Assembly: GCA_032622095.1 (NCBI GenBank)
Contig: CP136063.1
Span: 271,493,426 to 271,557,425 of the forward strand
Direction of reading: 5' to 3'
Length of the DNA: 64,000 nucleotides
Origin: Siphonodentalium dalli
Lineage: Eukaryota; Mollusca; Scaphopoda; Gadilida; Siphonodentaliidae
Position 1 is the stretch's first letter. Each line of letters opens with the position of its first letter. A model generated the notes under the pieces. The model was not told where the DNA came from. It saw only the letters and a program-made list of their open reading frames with translations, and ran no database searches. The translations under genes were made by a program, and so were the position numbers. Positions 13,534-25,200 of the stretch are shown piece by piece.

Positions 13534-14539
13534 ATTCCTGGTATGTTATAAATAAAGAGCGTTCCTTGTTAGTATATTCATGGTATGTTACAATTAAAGA
13601 TCGTGCATTGTTAGTCTTATTCCTGGTATGTTACACATAAAGAGCGTTCATTGTTAGTCTACTCATTGTATATTACCAATAAAGAGCGTTCCTTGTTAGA
13701 AAATTCATGGTATGTTACAAATAAAGATCGTTCATTGTTAGTCTTATTCCTGATATGTTACAAATAAAGAACGCTCATTGTTAGTCTATTCCTGGTATGT
13801 TACAAATAAAGAGCGTTAATTGTTAGTCTATTCCTGGTATGTAACCAACAAGGAACGTCCATTGTTAGTCTTATTCATGGTATGTTACAAATAAAGAGCG
13901 TTCATTGCTAGTCTTACTCCTGGTATGTGACAAATAAAGAACGCTCATTATTAGTCTTACTCTTGGTAGGTTACATATAAAGAGCGTTGATTGATAGTCT
14001 ATTATTGGTATGTTACATATAAAGAACGCTCATTGTTAGTCTTACTCCTGGTATGTTACAAATAAAGAGTGTTCATTGTTAGTCTTACTCCTGGTTTGTT
14101 ACAAATAAAGAACGCTCATTGCTAGTCTATTCCTGGTATGTTACAAATAAAGAGCGTTCATTGTTAGTTTTATTCCTGGTATGTTACAAATAAATAACGC
14201 TCATTGTTAGTCTATTCCTGGTGTGTTACAAATAAAGAGCGTTCATTGTTAGTCTATACCTGGTATGATACAAATAAAGAGCGTTCATTGTTTGTCTACT
14301 CATTGTATATTATCAATAAAGAGCGTTCCTTGTTAGAAAATTAATGGTATGTTACAAATAAAGAACGCTCATTGTTCGTCTTTTCCTGGTATGTTACAAA
14401 TAAAGAGCGTTCATCGTTAGTCTATTCCTGGTATGTTACAAATAAAGAACGCTCATTGTTAGTCTATACCTGGTATGTTACAAATAAAGAACGCTCATTG
14501 TTCGTCTATTCCTGGTATGTTACAAATAAAGAGCGTTCA

Positions 14540-17500
14540 TCGTTAGTCTATTCCTGGTATGTTACAAATAAAGAACGCTCATTGTTAGTCTATTCCTGGT
14601 ATGTTACAAATAAAGAGCGATCATCGTTAGTCTATTCCTGGTATGTTACAAATAAAGAACGCTCATTGATTGTCTATTCCTGGTATGTTACAAATAAAGA
14701 ACACTCATTGTTAGTCTATTCCTGGTATGTTATAAATAAAGAGCGTTCATTGTTAGTCTATTCATGATATATTACACATAAAGAACGCTCATTGTTAGTC
14801 TTACTCCTGGTATGTTACAAATAAAGAACGCTCATTGTTAGTCTTACTCCTGGTATGTTACAAATAAAGAACGCTCATTGTTAGTCTTTCTCCTGGTATG
14901 TTACAAATCAAGAACGTTCATTGTTAGTCTTACTCCTGGTATGTGACAAATAAAGAGAGTTCAGTGTTAGTCTATTCCTGGTATGTTACAAATAAAGAAC
15001 GCTCATTGTTCGTCTATTCCTGGTATGTTACAAATAAAGAGCGTTCATCGTTAGTCTATTCCTGGTATGTTACAAATAAAGAACGCTCATTGTTAGTCTA
15101 TTCCTGGTATGTTACACATAAAGAGCGTTCTCGTTAGTCTATTCCAGGTATGTTACAAATAAAGAACGCTCATTGTTTGTATATTCCTGGTATGTTACAA
15201 ATAAAGAACACTCATTGTTAGTCTATTCCTGGTATGTCATAAATACAGAGCGTTCATTGTTAGTCTATTCCTGATATATTACACATACAGAACGCTCATT
15301 GTTAGTCTTACTCCTGGTATGTTACAAATACAGAACGCTCATTGTTAGTCTTACTCCTGGTATGTTACAAATCAAGAACGTTCATTGTTAGTCTTACTCC
15401 TGGCATGTGACAAATAAAGAGAGTTCATTGTTAGTCTATTCCTGGTATGTTACAAATAAAGAACGCTCATTGTTAGTCTATTCCTGGATTGTAACCAACA
15501 AAGAACGTCTATTGTTAGTCTTATTCATGGTATGTTACAAATAAAGAACGCTCATTGTTAGTCTATTACTGGTATGTTACAAATAAAGAGCGTTCATCGT
15601 TAGTGTATTGCTGGTATGTTAAAAATAAAGAACGCTCATTGTTAGTCTATTCCTGGTATGTTACAAATAAAGAGCGTTCATCGTTAGTCTATTCCTGGTA
15701 TGTTACAAATAAAGAACGCTCATTACACATAAAGAACGCGCATTGTTAGTCTTACTCCTGGTATGTTACAAATAAAGAGCGTTCATTGTTAGTCTTACTC
15801 CTGGTATGTTACAAATACAGAATGTTCATTGTTAGTCTATTCCTGGTATGTTACAAATCAAGAGCGTTCATTGTTAGTCTATTCCTGTTATGTTACAAAT
15901 AAAGAACGCTCATTGTTATATAGTCTATTCCTAGTATGTTACAAATAAAGAGCGTTCATTGTTAGTCTTACTCCTGGTATGTTACAAATAAAGAGCGTTC
16001 ATTGTTAGTCTTACTCCTGGTATGTTACAAATACAGAATGTTCATTGTTAGTCTATTCCTGGTATGTTACAAATCAAGAGTGTTCATTCTTAGTCTATTC
16101 CTGTTATGTTACAAATAAAGAACGCTCAATGTTATATAGTCTATTCATAGTATGTTACAAATAAAGAGCGTTCATTGTTAGTCTTACTCCTGGTATGTTA
16201 CAAATAAAGAACGCTCATTGTTAGTCTATTCCTGGTATGTTATAAATAAAGAGCGTTCATTGTTAGTCTTACTTCTGGTATGTTACCAATACAGAACGCT
16301 CATTGTTAGTCTTATTCCTGGTATGTTACAAATAAAGAGCGTTCATTGTTAGTCTATTCCTGGTATGTTACCAATAAAGCTCATTCATTGTTAGTCTTAT
16401 TCCTGTGATGTTACAAATAAAGAGCGTTCATTGTTAGTCTATTCCTGGTACGTTACAAATAAAGAGCGTGTATTGTTAGTCTATTCCTGGTATGTAACCA
16501 ACAAAGCACGTCCATTGTTAGTCTTATTCCTGGTATGTTACACATAAAGAGCGTTCATTGTTAGTCTTATTCCTGGTATGTTACAAATAAAGAACGCTCA
16601 TTGTTAGTCTATTCCTGGTATGTTACATATAAAGAACGTCCATTGTTATTCTTATTCCTGGTATGTTACAAATAAAGAACGCTCATTGTTAGTCTATACC
16701 TGGTATGATACAAATAAAGAGCGTTCATTGTTAGTCTACTCATTGTATATTACCAATAAAGAGCGTTCCTTGTTTGAAAATTCATGGTATGTTACAAATA
16801 AAGAACGCTCATTGTTAGTCTATTCCTGGTATGTTACAAATAAAGAACGCTCATTGTTAGTATATTCCTGGTATGTTACAAATAAAGAACGCTCATTGTT
16901 CGTCTATTCATGGTATGTTACAAATAAAGAGCGTTCATCGTTAGTCTATTCCTGGTATGTTACAAATAAAGAACGCTCATTGTTAGTCTATTCCTGGTAT
17001 GTTACAAATAAAGAGCGTTCATCGTTAGTCTATTCCTGGTATGTTACAAATAAAGAACGCTCATTGATTGTCTATTCCTGGTATGTTACAAATAAAGAAC
17101 ACTCATTGTTAGTCTATTCCTGGTATGTTATAAATAAAGAGCGTTCATTGTTAGTCTATTCATGATATATTACACATAAAGAACGCTCATTGTTAGTCTT
17201 ACTCCTGGTATGTTACAAATAATAACGCTCATTGTTAGTCTTACTCCTGGTATGTTACAAATAAAGAGCGTTCATTGTTAGTCTTACTCCTGGTATGTTA
17301 CAAATAAAGAGAGTTCATTGTTAGTCTATTCCTGGTATGTTACAAATAAAGAACCCTCATTGTTAGTCTATTCCTGGATTGTAACCAACAAAGAACGTCC
17401 ATTGTTAGTCTTATTCATGGTATGTTACAAATAAAGAACGCTCATTGTTAGTCTATTCCTGGTATGTTACAAATAAAGAGCGTTCATCGTTAGTCTATTC

Positions 17501-20500
17501 CTGGTATGTTACAAATAAAGAACGCTCATTGTTAGTCTATTCCTGGTATGTTACAAATAAAGAGCGTTCATTGTTAGTCTATTCCTGGTATGTTACAAAT
17601 AAAGAACACTCACTGTTAGTCTATTCCTGGTATGTTATAAATAAAGAGCGTTCATTGTTAGTCTATTCATGATATATTACACATAAAGAACGCTCATTGT
17701 TAGTCTTACTCCTGGTATGTTACAAATAAAGAACGCTCATTGTTAGTCTTACTCCTGGTATGTTACAAATAAAGAACGCTCATTGTTAGTCTTTCTCCTG
17801 GTATGTTACAAATCAAGAACGTTCATTGTTAGTCTTACTCCTGGTATGTGACAAATAAAGAGAGTTCAGTGTTAGTCTATTCCTGGTATGTTACAAATAA
17901 AGAACGCTCATTGTTAGTCTATTCCTGGTATGTTACAAATAAAGAACGCTCATTGTTCGTCTATTCCTGGTATGTTACAAATAAAGAGCGTTCATCGTTA
18001 GTCTATTCCTGGTATGTTACAAATAAAGAACGCTCATTGTTAGTCTATTCCTGGTATGTTACAAATAAAGAGCGTTCATCGTTAGTCTATTCCTGGTATG
18101 TTACAAATAAAGAACGCTCATTGTTAGTCTATTCCTGGTATGTTACAAATAAAGAGCGATCATCGTTAGTCTATTCCTGGTATGTTACAAATAAAGAACG
18201 CTCATTGATTGTCTATTCCTGGTATGTTACAAATAAAGAACACTCATTGTTAGTCTATTCCTGGTATGTTATAAATAAAGAGCGTTCATTGTTAGTCTAT
18301 TCATGATATATTACACATAAAGAACGCTCATTGTTAGTCTTACTCCTGGTATGTTACAAATAAAGAACGCTCATTGTTAGTCTTACTCCTGGTATGTTAC
18401 AAATAAAGAACGCTCATTGTTAGTCTTTCTCCTGGTATGTTACAAATCAAGAACGTTCATTGTTAGTCTTACTCCTGGTATGTGACAAATAAAGAGAGTT
18501 CAGTGTTAGTCTATTCCTGGTATGTTACAAATAAAGAACGCTCATTGTTCGTCTATTCCTGGTATGTTACAAATAAAGAGCGTTCATCGTTAGTCTATTC
18601 CTGGTATGTTACAAATAAAGAACGCTCATTGTTAGTCTATTCCTGGTATGTTACACATAAAGAGCGTTCTCGTTAGTCTATTCCAGGTATGTTACAAATA
18701 AAGAACGCTCATTGTTTGTATATTCCTGGTATGTTACAAATAAAGAACACTCATTGTTAGTCTATTCCTGGTATGTTATAAATACAGAGCTTTCATTGTT
18801 AGTCTATTCCTGATATATTACACATACAGAACGCTCATTGTTAGTCTTACTCCTGGTATGTTACAAATACAGAACGCTCATTGTTAGTCTTACTCCTGGT
18901 ATGTTACAAATCAAGAACGTTCATTGTTAGTCTTACTCCTGGTATGTGACAAATAAAGAGAGTTCATTGTTAGTCTATTCCTGGTATGTTACAAATAAAG
19001 AACGCTCATTGTTAGTCTATTCCTGGATTGTAACCAACAAAGAACGTCTATTGTTAGTCTTATTCATGGTATGTTACAAATAAAGAACGCTCATTGTTAG
19101 TCTATTACTGGTATGTTACAAATAAAGAGCGTTCATCGTTAGTCTATTGCTGGTATGTTAAAAATAAAGAACGCTCATTGTTAGTCTATTCCTGGTATGT
19201 TACAAATAAAGAGCGTTCATCGTTAGTCTATTCCTGGTATGTTACAAATAAAGAACGCTCATTACACATAAAGAACGCTCATTGTTAGTCTTACTCCTGG
19301 TATGTTACAAATAAAGAGCGTTCATTGTTAGTCTTACTCCTGGTATGTTACAAATACAGAATGTTCATTGTTAGTCTATTCCTGGTATGTTACAAATCAA
19401 GAGCGTTCATTGTTAGTCTATTCCTGTTATGTTACAAATAAAGAACGCTCATTGTTATATAGTCTATTCCTAGTATGTTACAAATAAAGAGCGTTCATTG
19501 TTAGTCTTACTCCTGGTATGTTACAAATAAAGAGCGTTCATTGTTAGTCTTACTCCTGGTATGTTACAAATACAGAATGTTCATTGTTAGTCTATTCCTT
19601 GTATGTTACAAATCAAGAGTGTTCATTCTTAGTCTATTCCTGTTATGTTACAAATAAAGAACGCTCAATGTTATATAGTCTATTCCTAGTATGTTACAAA
19701 TAAAGAGCGTTCATTGTTAGTCTTACTCCTGGTATGTTACAAATAAAGAACGCTCATTGTTAGTCTATTCCTGGTATGTTATAAATAAAGAGCGTTCATT
19801 GTTAGTCTTACTTCTGGTATGTTACCAATACAGAACGCTCATTGTTAGTCTTATTCCTGGTATGTTACAAATAAAGAGCGTTCATTGTTAGTCTATTCCT
19901 GGTATGTTACCAATAAAGCTCATTCATTGTTAGTCTTATTCCTGTGATGTTACAAATAAAGAGCGTTCATTGTTAGTCTATTCCTGGTACGTTACAAATA
20001 AAGAGCGTGTATTGTTAGTCTATTCCTGGTATGTAACCAACAAAGCACGTCCATTGTTAGTCTTATTCCTGGTATGTTACACATAAAGAGCGTTCATTGT
20101 TAGTCTTATTCCTGGTATGTTACAAATAAAGAACGCTCATTGTTAGTCTATTCCTGGTATGTTACATATAAAGAACGTCCATTGTTATTCTTATTCCTGG
20201 TATGTTACAAATAAAGAACGCTCATTGTTAGTCTATACCTGGTATGATACAAATAAAGAGCGTTCATTGTTAGTCTACTCATTGTATATTACCAATAAAG
20301 AGCGTTCCTTGTTTGAAAATTCATGGTATGTTACAAATAAAGAACGCTCATTGTTAGTCTATTCCTGGTATGTTACAAATAAAGAACGCTCATTGTTAGT
20401 CTATTCCTGGTATGTTACAAATAAAGAACGCTCATTGTTCGTCTATTCATGGTATGTTACAAATAAAGAGCGTTCATCGTTAGTCTATTCCTGGTATGTT

Positions 20501-21110
20501 ACAAATAAAGAACGCTCATTGTTAGTCTATTCCTGGTATGTTACAAATAAAGAGCGTTCATCGTTAGTCTATTCCTGGTATGTTACAAATAAAGAACGCT
20601 CATTGATTGTCTATTCCTGGTATGTTACAAATAAAGAACACTCATTGTTAGTCTATTCCTGGTATGTTATAAATAAAGAGCGTTCATTGTTAGTCTATTC
20701 ATGATATATTACACATAAAGAACGCTCATTGTTAGTCTTACTCCTGGTATGTTACAAATAAAGAACGCTCATTGTTAGTCTTACTCCTGGCATGTTACAA
20801 ATAAAGAGCGTTCATTGTTAGTCTTACTCCTGGTATGTTACAAATAAAGAGAGTTCATTGTTAGTCTATTCCTGGTATGTTACAAATAAAGAACCCTCAT
20901 TGTTAGTCTATTCCTGGATTGTAACCAACAAAGAACGTCCATTGTTAGTCTTATTCATGGTATGTTACAAATAAAGAACGCTCATTGTTAGTCTATTCCT
21001 GGTATGTTACAAATAAAGAGCGTTCATCGTTAGTCTATTCCTGGTATGTTACAAATAAAGAACGCTCATTGTTAGTCTATTCCTGGTATGTTACAAATAA
21101 AGAGCGTTCA
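14540..21110 (+). repeat. Two 3,539-bp satellite HOR units inside copy A
   Basis: Matching monomer order at an offset of 3,539 bp: roughly 14,540-17,570 against 18,080-21,110, seen from equivalent variant monomers at 14,943/18,482, 15,555/19,094 and 16,620/20,159. The offset becomes 3,540 near 17,229/20,769 because of a one-base deletion (AAATAATAACG against AAATAAAGAACG). The second unit also has an extra 84 bp (two monomers) near 17,940-18,080. These two units have more single-base differences from each other than copy A has from copy B, so they are older. Equivalent units lie in copy B around 23,230-29,710. Confidence 0.8.
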
Positions 21111-21857
21111 TCGTTAGTCTATTCCTGGTATGTTACAAATAAAGAACGCTCATTGTTTGTCTATTCCTGGTATGTTACAAATAAAGAACGCTCACCGTTA
21201 GTCTATTCCTGGTATGTTATAAATAAAGAGCGTTTATTGTTAGTCTATTCCTCGTTTGTTATAAATAAAGAGCTTTCATTGTTAGTCTATTCCTGATATA
21301 TTACACATAAAGAACGCTCATTGTTAGTATTACTCCTGGTATGTTACAAATAAAGAGCGTTCATTGTTAGTCTTACTCCTGGTATGTTTCAAATTAAGAA
21401 TGTTCATTGTTAGTCTATTCCTGGTATGTTACACACAAAGAGCGTTCATTGTCAGTCTACTCATTGTATATTACCAATAAAGAGCGTCCCTTGTTAGTAT
21501 ATTCATGGTATGTTACAAATAAAGATCGTTCATTGTTAGTCTTATTACTGGTATGTTACAAATAAAGAGCGTTCATTGTTAGTCTTACACATTGTATGTT
21601 ACAAATAAAGAGCGTTCACTGTTAGTCACCTCCTGACAAATAACCAATACTGAGCGTTCATTGTTAGTCTATTCCTGGTATGTTACCAATAAAGATCATT
21701 CATTGTTAGTCTTATTCCTGTGATGTTACAAATAAAGAGCGTTAATTGTTAGTCTATTCTTGGTATGTTACAAATAAAGAGCGTTCATTGTTAGTCTTAC
21801 TCCTGGTATGTTACAAATAAAGAACGCTCATTGTTAGTCTATTCCTGGTATGTTATA

Positions 21858-22221
21858 GCAACCACCCCAGTGGGTGTTTATACCTAAATGCATGTGAATT
21901 ATGACGTCATATAATTTTTATATAATTTTTATATAATTTTTATATATTTCTATATACCATGAGAGAAAGTACCGGGTACGTTTATTTGTGAATTTAACAC
22001 GTGACTTCCGGGTGGTGACTGCGCAGAATCCAGCAGAAACTACAGGGTGCTCCGATTTAACGGAGGAATATGCAGACAACAACAACAACTGATCAAATTC
22101 ATTCCCAGATTCTAGAATGTACCCGACTTTCAAGTTTACCCTATTCAGTTCTTTCTGAGGATTAATTACAGCCTTTTCATCTGATAAAAATCATTGGTAT
22201 ATCATTAGCATAATAATTAAT
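21858..22221. repeat. 364-bp copy of the island's left edge embedded in satellite
   Basis: The satellite breaks off after CTGGTATGTTATA (21,857) and resumes with ATTCCTGGTATGTTATA at 22,223. The 364 bp between are near identical to 30,463-30,826. They include the palindrome TGACGTCA (21,902-21,909), three copies of an 11-bp AT repeat (ATAATTTTTAT, 21,911-21,943) and a mixed-composition segment. A 71-codon open frame on the minus strand (21,918-22,133) recurs unchanged at 30,523-30,738; half of it reads the AT repeat, it resembles no family I know, and I do not call it a gene. The satellite following at 22,223 continues with variants of the 13,534 context (GTTACAATTAAAGATCG), not those found after the island at 39,896, which shows a fusion rather than a simple insertion. 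Confidence 0.9.
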
Positions 22222-22222
22222 A

Positions 22223-25200
22223 ATTCCTGGTATGTTATAAATAAAGAGCGTTCCTTGTTAGTATATTCATGGTATGTTACAATTAAAGATCGTGCATTGT
22301 TAGTCTTATTCCTGGTATGTTACACATAAAGAGCGTTCATTGTTAGTCTACTCATTGTATATTACCAATAAAGAGCGTTCCTTGTTAGAAAATTCATGGT
22401 ATGTTACAAATAAAGATCGTTCATTGTTAGTCTTATTCCTGATATGTTACAAATAAAGAACGCTCATTGTTAGTCTATTCCTGGTATGTTACAAATAAAG
22501 AGCGTTAATTGTTAGTCTATTCCTGGTATGTAACCAACAAGGAACGTCCATTGTTAGTCTTATTCATGGTATGTTACAAATAAAGAGCGTTCATTGCTAG
22601 TCTTACTCCTGGTATGTGACAAATAAAGAACGCTCATTATTAGTCTTACTCTTGGTAGGTTACATATAAAGAGCGTTGATTGATAGTCTATTATTGGTAT
22701 GTTACATATAAAGAACGCTCATTGTTAGTCTTACTCCTGGTATGTTACAAATAAAGAGTGTTCATTGTTAGTCTTACTCCTGGTTTGTTACAAATAAAGA
22801 ACGCTCATTGCTAGTCTATTCCTGGTATGTTACAAATAAAGAGCGTTCATTGTTAGTTTTATTCCTGGTATGTTACAAATAAATAACGCTCATTGTTAGT
22901 CTATTCCTGGTGTGTTACAAATAAAGAGCGTTCATTGTTAGTCTATACCTGGTATGATACAAATAAAGAGCGTTCATTGTTTGTCTACTCATTGTATATT
23001 ATCAATAAAGAGCGTTCCTTGTTAGAAAATTAATGGTATGTTACAAATAAAGAACGCTCATTGTTCGTCTTTTCCTGGTATGTTACAAATAAAGAGCGTT
23101 CATCGTTAGTCTATTCCTGGTATGTTACAAATAAAGAACGCTCATTGTTAGTCTATACCTGGTATGTTACAAATAAAGAACGCTCATTGTTCGTCTATTC
23201 CTGGTATGTTACAAATAAAGAGCGTTCATCGTTAGTCTATTCCTGGTATGTTACAAATAAAGAACGCTCATTGTTAGTCTATTCCTGGTATGTTACAAAT
23301 AAAGAGCGATCATCGTTAGTCTATTCCTGGTATGTTACAAATAAAGAACGCTCATTGATTGTCTATTCCTGGTATGTTACAAATAAAGAACACTCATTGT
23401 TAGTCTATTCCTGGTATGTTATAAATAAAGAGCGTTCATTGTTAGTCTATTCATGATATATTACACATAAAGAACGCTCATTGTTAGTCTTACTCCTGGT
23501 ATGTTACAAATAAAGAACGCTCATTGTTAGTCTTACTCCTGGTATGTTACAAATAAAGAACGCTCATTGTTAGTCTTTCTCCTGGTATGTTACAAATCAA
23601 GAACGTTCATTGTTAGTCTTACTCCTGGTATGTGACAAATAAAGAGAGTTCAGTGTTAGTCTATTCCTGGTATGTTACAAATAAAGAACGCTCATTGTTC
23701 GTCTATTCCTGGTATGTTACAAATAAAGAGCGTTCATCGTTAGTCTATTCCTGGTATGTTACAAATAAAGAACGCTCATTGTTAGTCTATTCCTGGTATG
23801 TTACACATAAAGAGCGTTCTCGTTAGTCTATTCCAGGTATGTTACAAATAAAGAACGCTCATTGTTTGTATATTCCTGGTATGTTACAAATAAAGAACAC
23901 TCATTGTTAGTCTATTCCTGGTATGTCATAAATACAGAGCGTTCATTGTTAGTCTATTCCTGATATATTACACATACAGAACGCTCATTGTTAGTCTTAC
24001 TCCTGGTATGTTACAAATACAGAACGCTCATTGTTAGTCTTACTCCTGGTATGTTACAAATCAAGAACGTTCATTGTTAGTCTTACTCCTGGCATGTGAC
24101 AAATAAAGAGAGTTCATTGTTAGTCTATTCCTGGTATGTTACAAATAAAGAACGCTCATTGTTAGTCTATTCCTGGATTGTAACCAACAAAGAACGTCTA
24201 TTGTTAGTCTTATTCATGGTATGTTACAAATAAAGAACGCTCATTGTTAGTCTATTACTGGTATGTTACAAATAAAGAGCGTTCATCGTTAGTGTATTGC
24301 TGGTATGTTAAAAATAAAGAACGCTCATTGTTAGTCTATTCCTGGTATGTTACAAATAAAGAGCGTTCATCGTTAGTCTATTCCTGGTATGTTACAAATA
24401 AAGAACGCTCATTACACATAAAGAACGCGCATTGTTAGTCTTACTCCTGGTATGTTACAAATAAAGAGCGTTCATTGTTAGTCTTACTCCTGGTATGTTA
24501 CAAATACAGAATGTTCATTGTTAGTCTATTCCTGGTATGTTACAAATCAAGAGCGTTCATTGTTAGTCTATTCCTGTTATGTTACAAATAAAGAACGCTC
24601 ATTGTTATATAGTCTATTCCTAGTATGTTACAAATAAAGAGCGTTCATTGTTAGTCTTACTCCTGGTATGTTACAAATAAAGAGCGTTCATTGTTAGTCT
24701 TACTCCTGGTATGTTACAAATACAGAATGTTCATTGTTAGTCTATTCCTGGTATGTTACAAATCAAGAGTGTTCATTCTTAGTCTATTCCTGTTATGTTA
24801 CAAATAAAGAACGCTCAATGTTATATAGTCTATTCATAGTATGTTACAAATAAAGAGCGTTCATTGTTAGTCTTACTCCTGGTATGTTACAAATAAAGAA
24901 CGCTCATTGTTAGTCTATTCCTGGTATGTTATAAATAAAGAGCGTTCATTGTTAGTCTTACTTCTGGTATGTTACCAATACAGAACGCTCATTGTTAGTC
25001 TTATTCCTGGTATGTTACAAATAAAGAGCGTTCATTGTTAGTCTATTCCTGGTATGTTACCAATAAAGCTCATTCATTGTTAGTCTTATTCCTGTGATGT
25101 TACAAATAAAGAGCGTTCATTGTTAGTCTATTCCTGGTACGTTACAAATAAAGAGCGTGTATTGTTAGTCTATTCCTGGTATGTAACCAACAAAGCACGT

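Larger units (their letters stand above)
1..21857 (+). repeat. 42/43-bp satellite array, left block
   Basis: Uninterrupted tandem array. A representative 42-bp monomer is 136-177, built from the blocks TTAGTCTATTCCTGG, TATGTTACAAATAAAG and AACGCTCATTG; GC is about 33%. A 43-bp form has one extra T (TTAGTCTTATTCC or TTAGTCTTACTCC). The two commonest subtypes end GAACGCTCATTG and GAGCGTTCATCG/ATTG and often alternate. Read in the one frame without stops, each 42-bp monomer gives LVYSWYVTNKERSL; the other five frames each hit a stop within one monomer. 43-bp monomers shift this frame every few hundred bases, so the long frames here (up to about 181 codons) are a by-product of 42 being divisible by three. 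No promoter, intron pattern or non-repeat exon is seen. Best read as satellite DNA of an animal chromosome. I do not recognise the family by name. Confidence 0.97.
13534..22222 (+). repeat. 8.7-kb segmental tandem duplication, copy A
   Basis: Satellite from 13,534 onward matches 22,223 onward at an offset of 8,689 and, after about 17,150, at 8,605. The 84-bp change of offset equals exactly two monomers, missing from copy B near 25,700-25,740 (corresponding region about 16,990-17,130 here). Idiosyncratic variants are shared by both copies, e.g. TATGTCATAAATACAG at 15,234 and 23,923, and AAATAATAACG near 17,218 and 25,823. The copy ends with 364 bp of non-satellite DNA (21,858-22,221) and one base (22,222) that matches neither parent, then the next copy begins. 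By eye I saw only single-base differences besides the 84-bp loss, e.g. A at 21,547 against C at 30,152, so the duplication appears recent. An assembly duplication is possible but the two-monomer difference argues against a simple one. Confidence 0.9.

Noticed and set aside
21918-22133. 71-codon minus-strand frame, duplicated at 30,523
   Set aside because: Conserved only because the whole segment was duplicated; its C-terminal part reads an 11-bp AT repeat.
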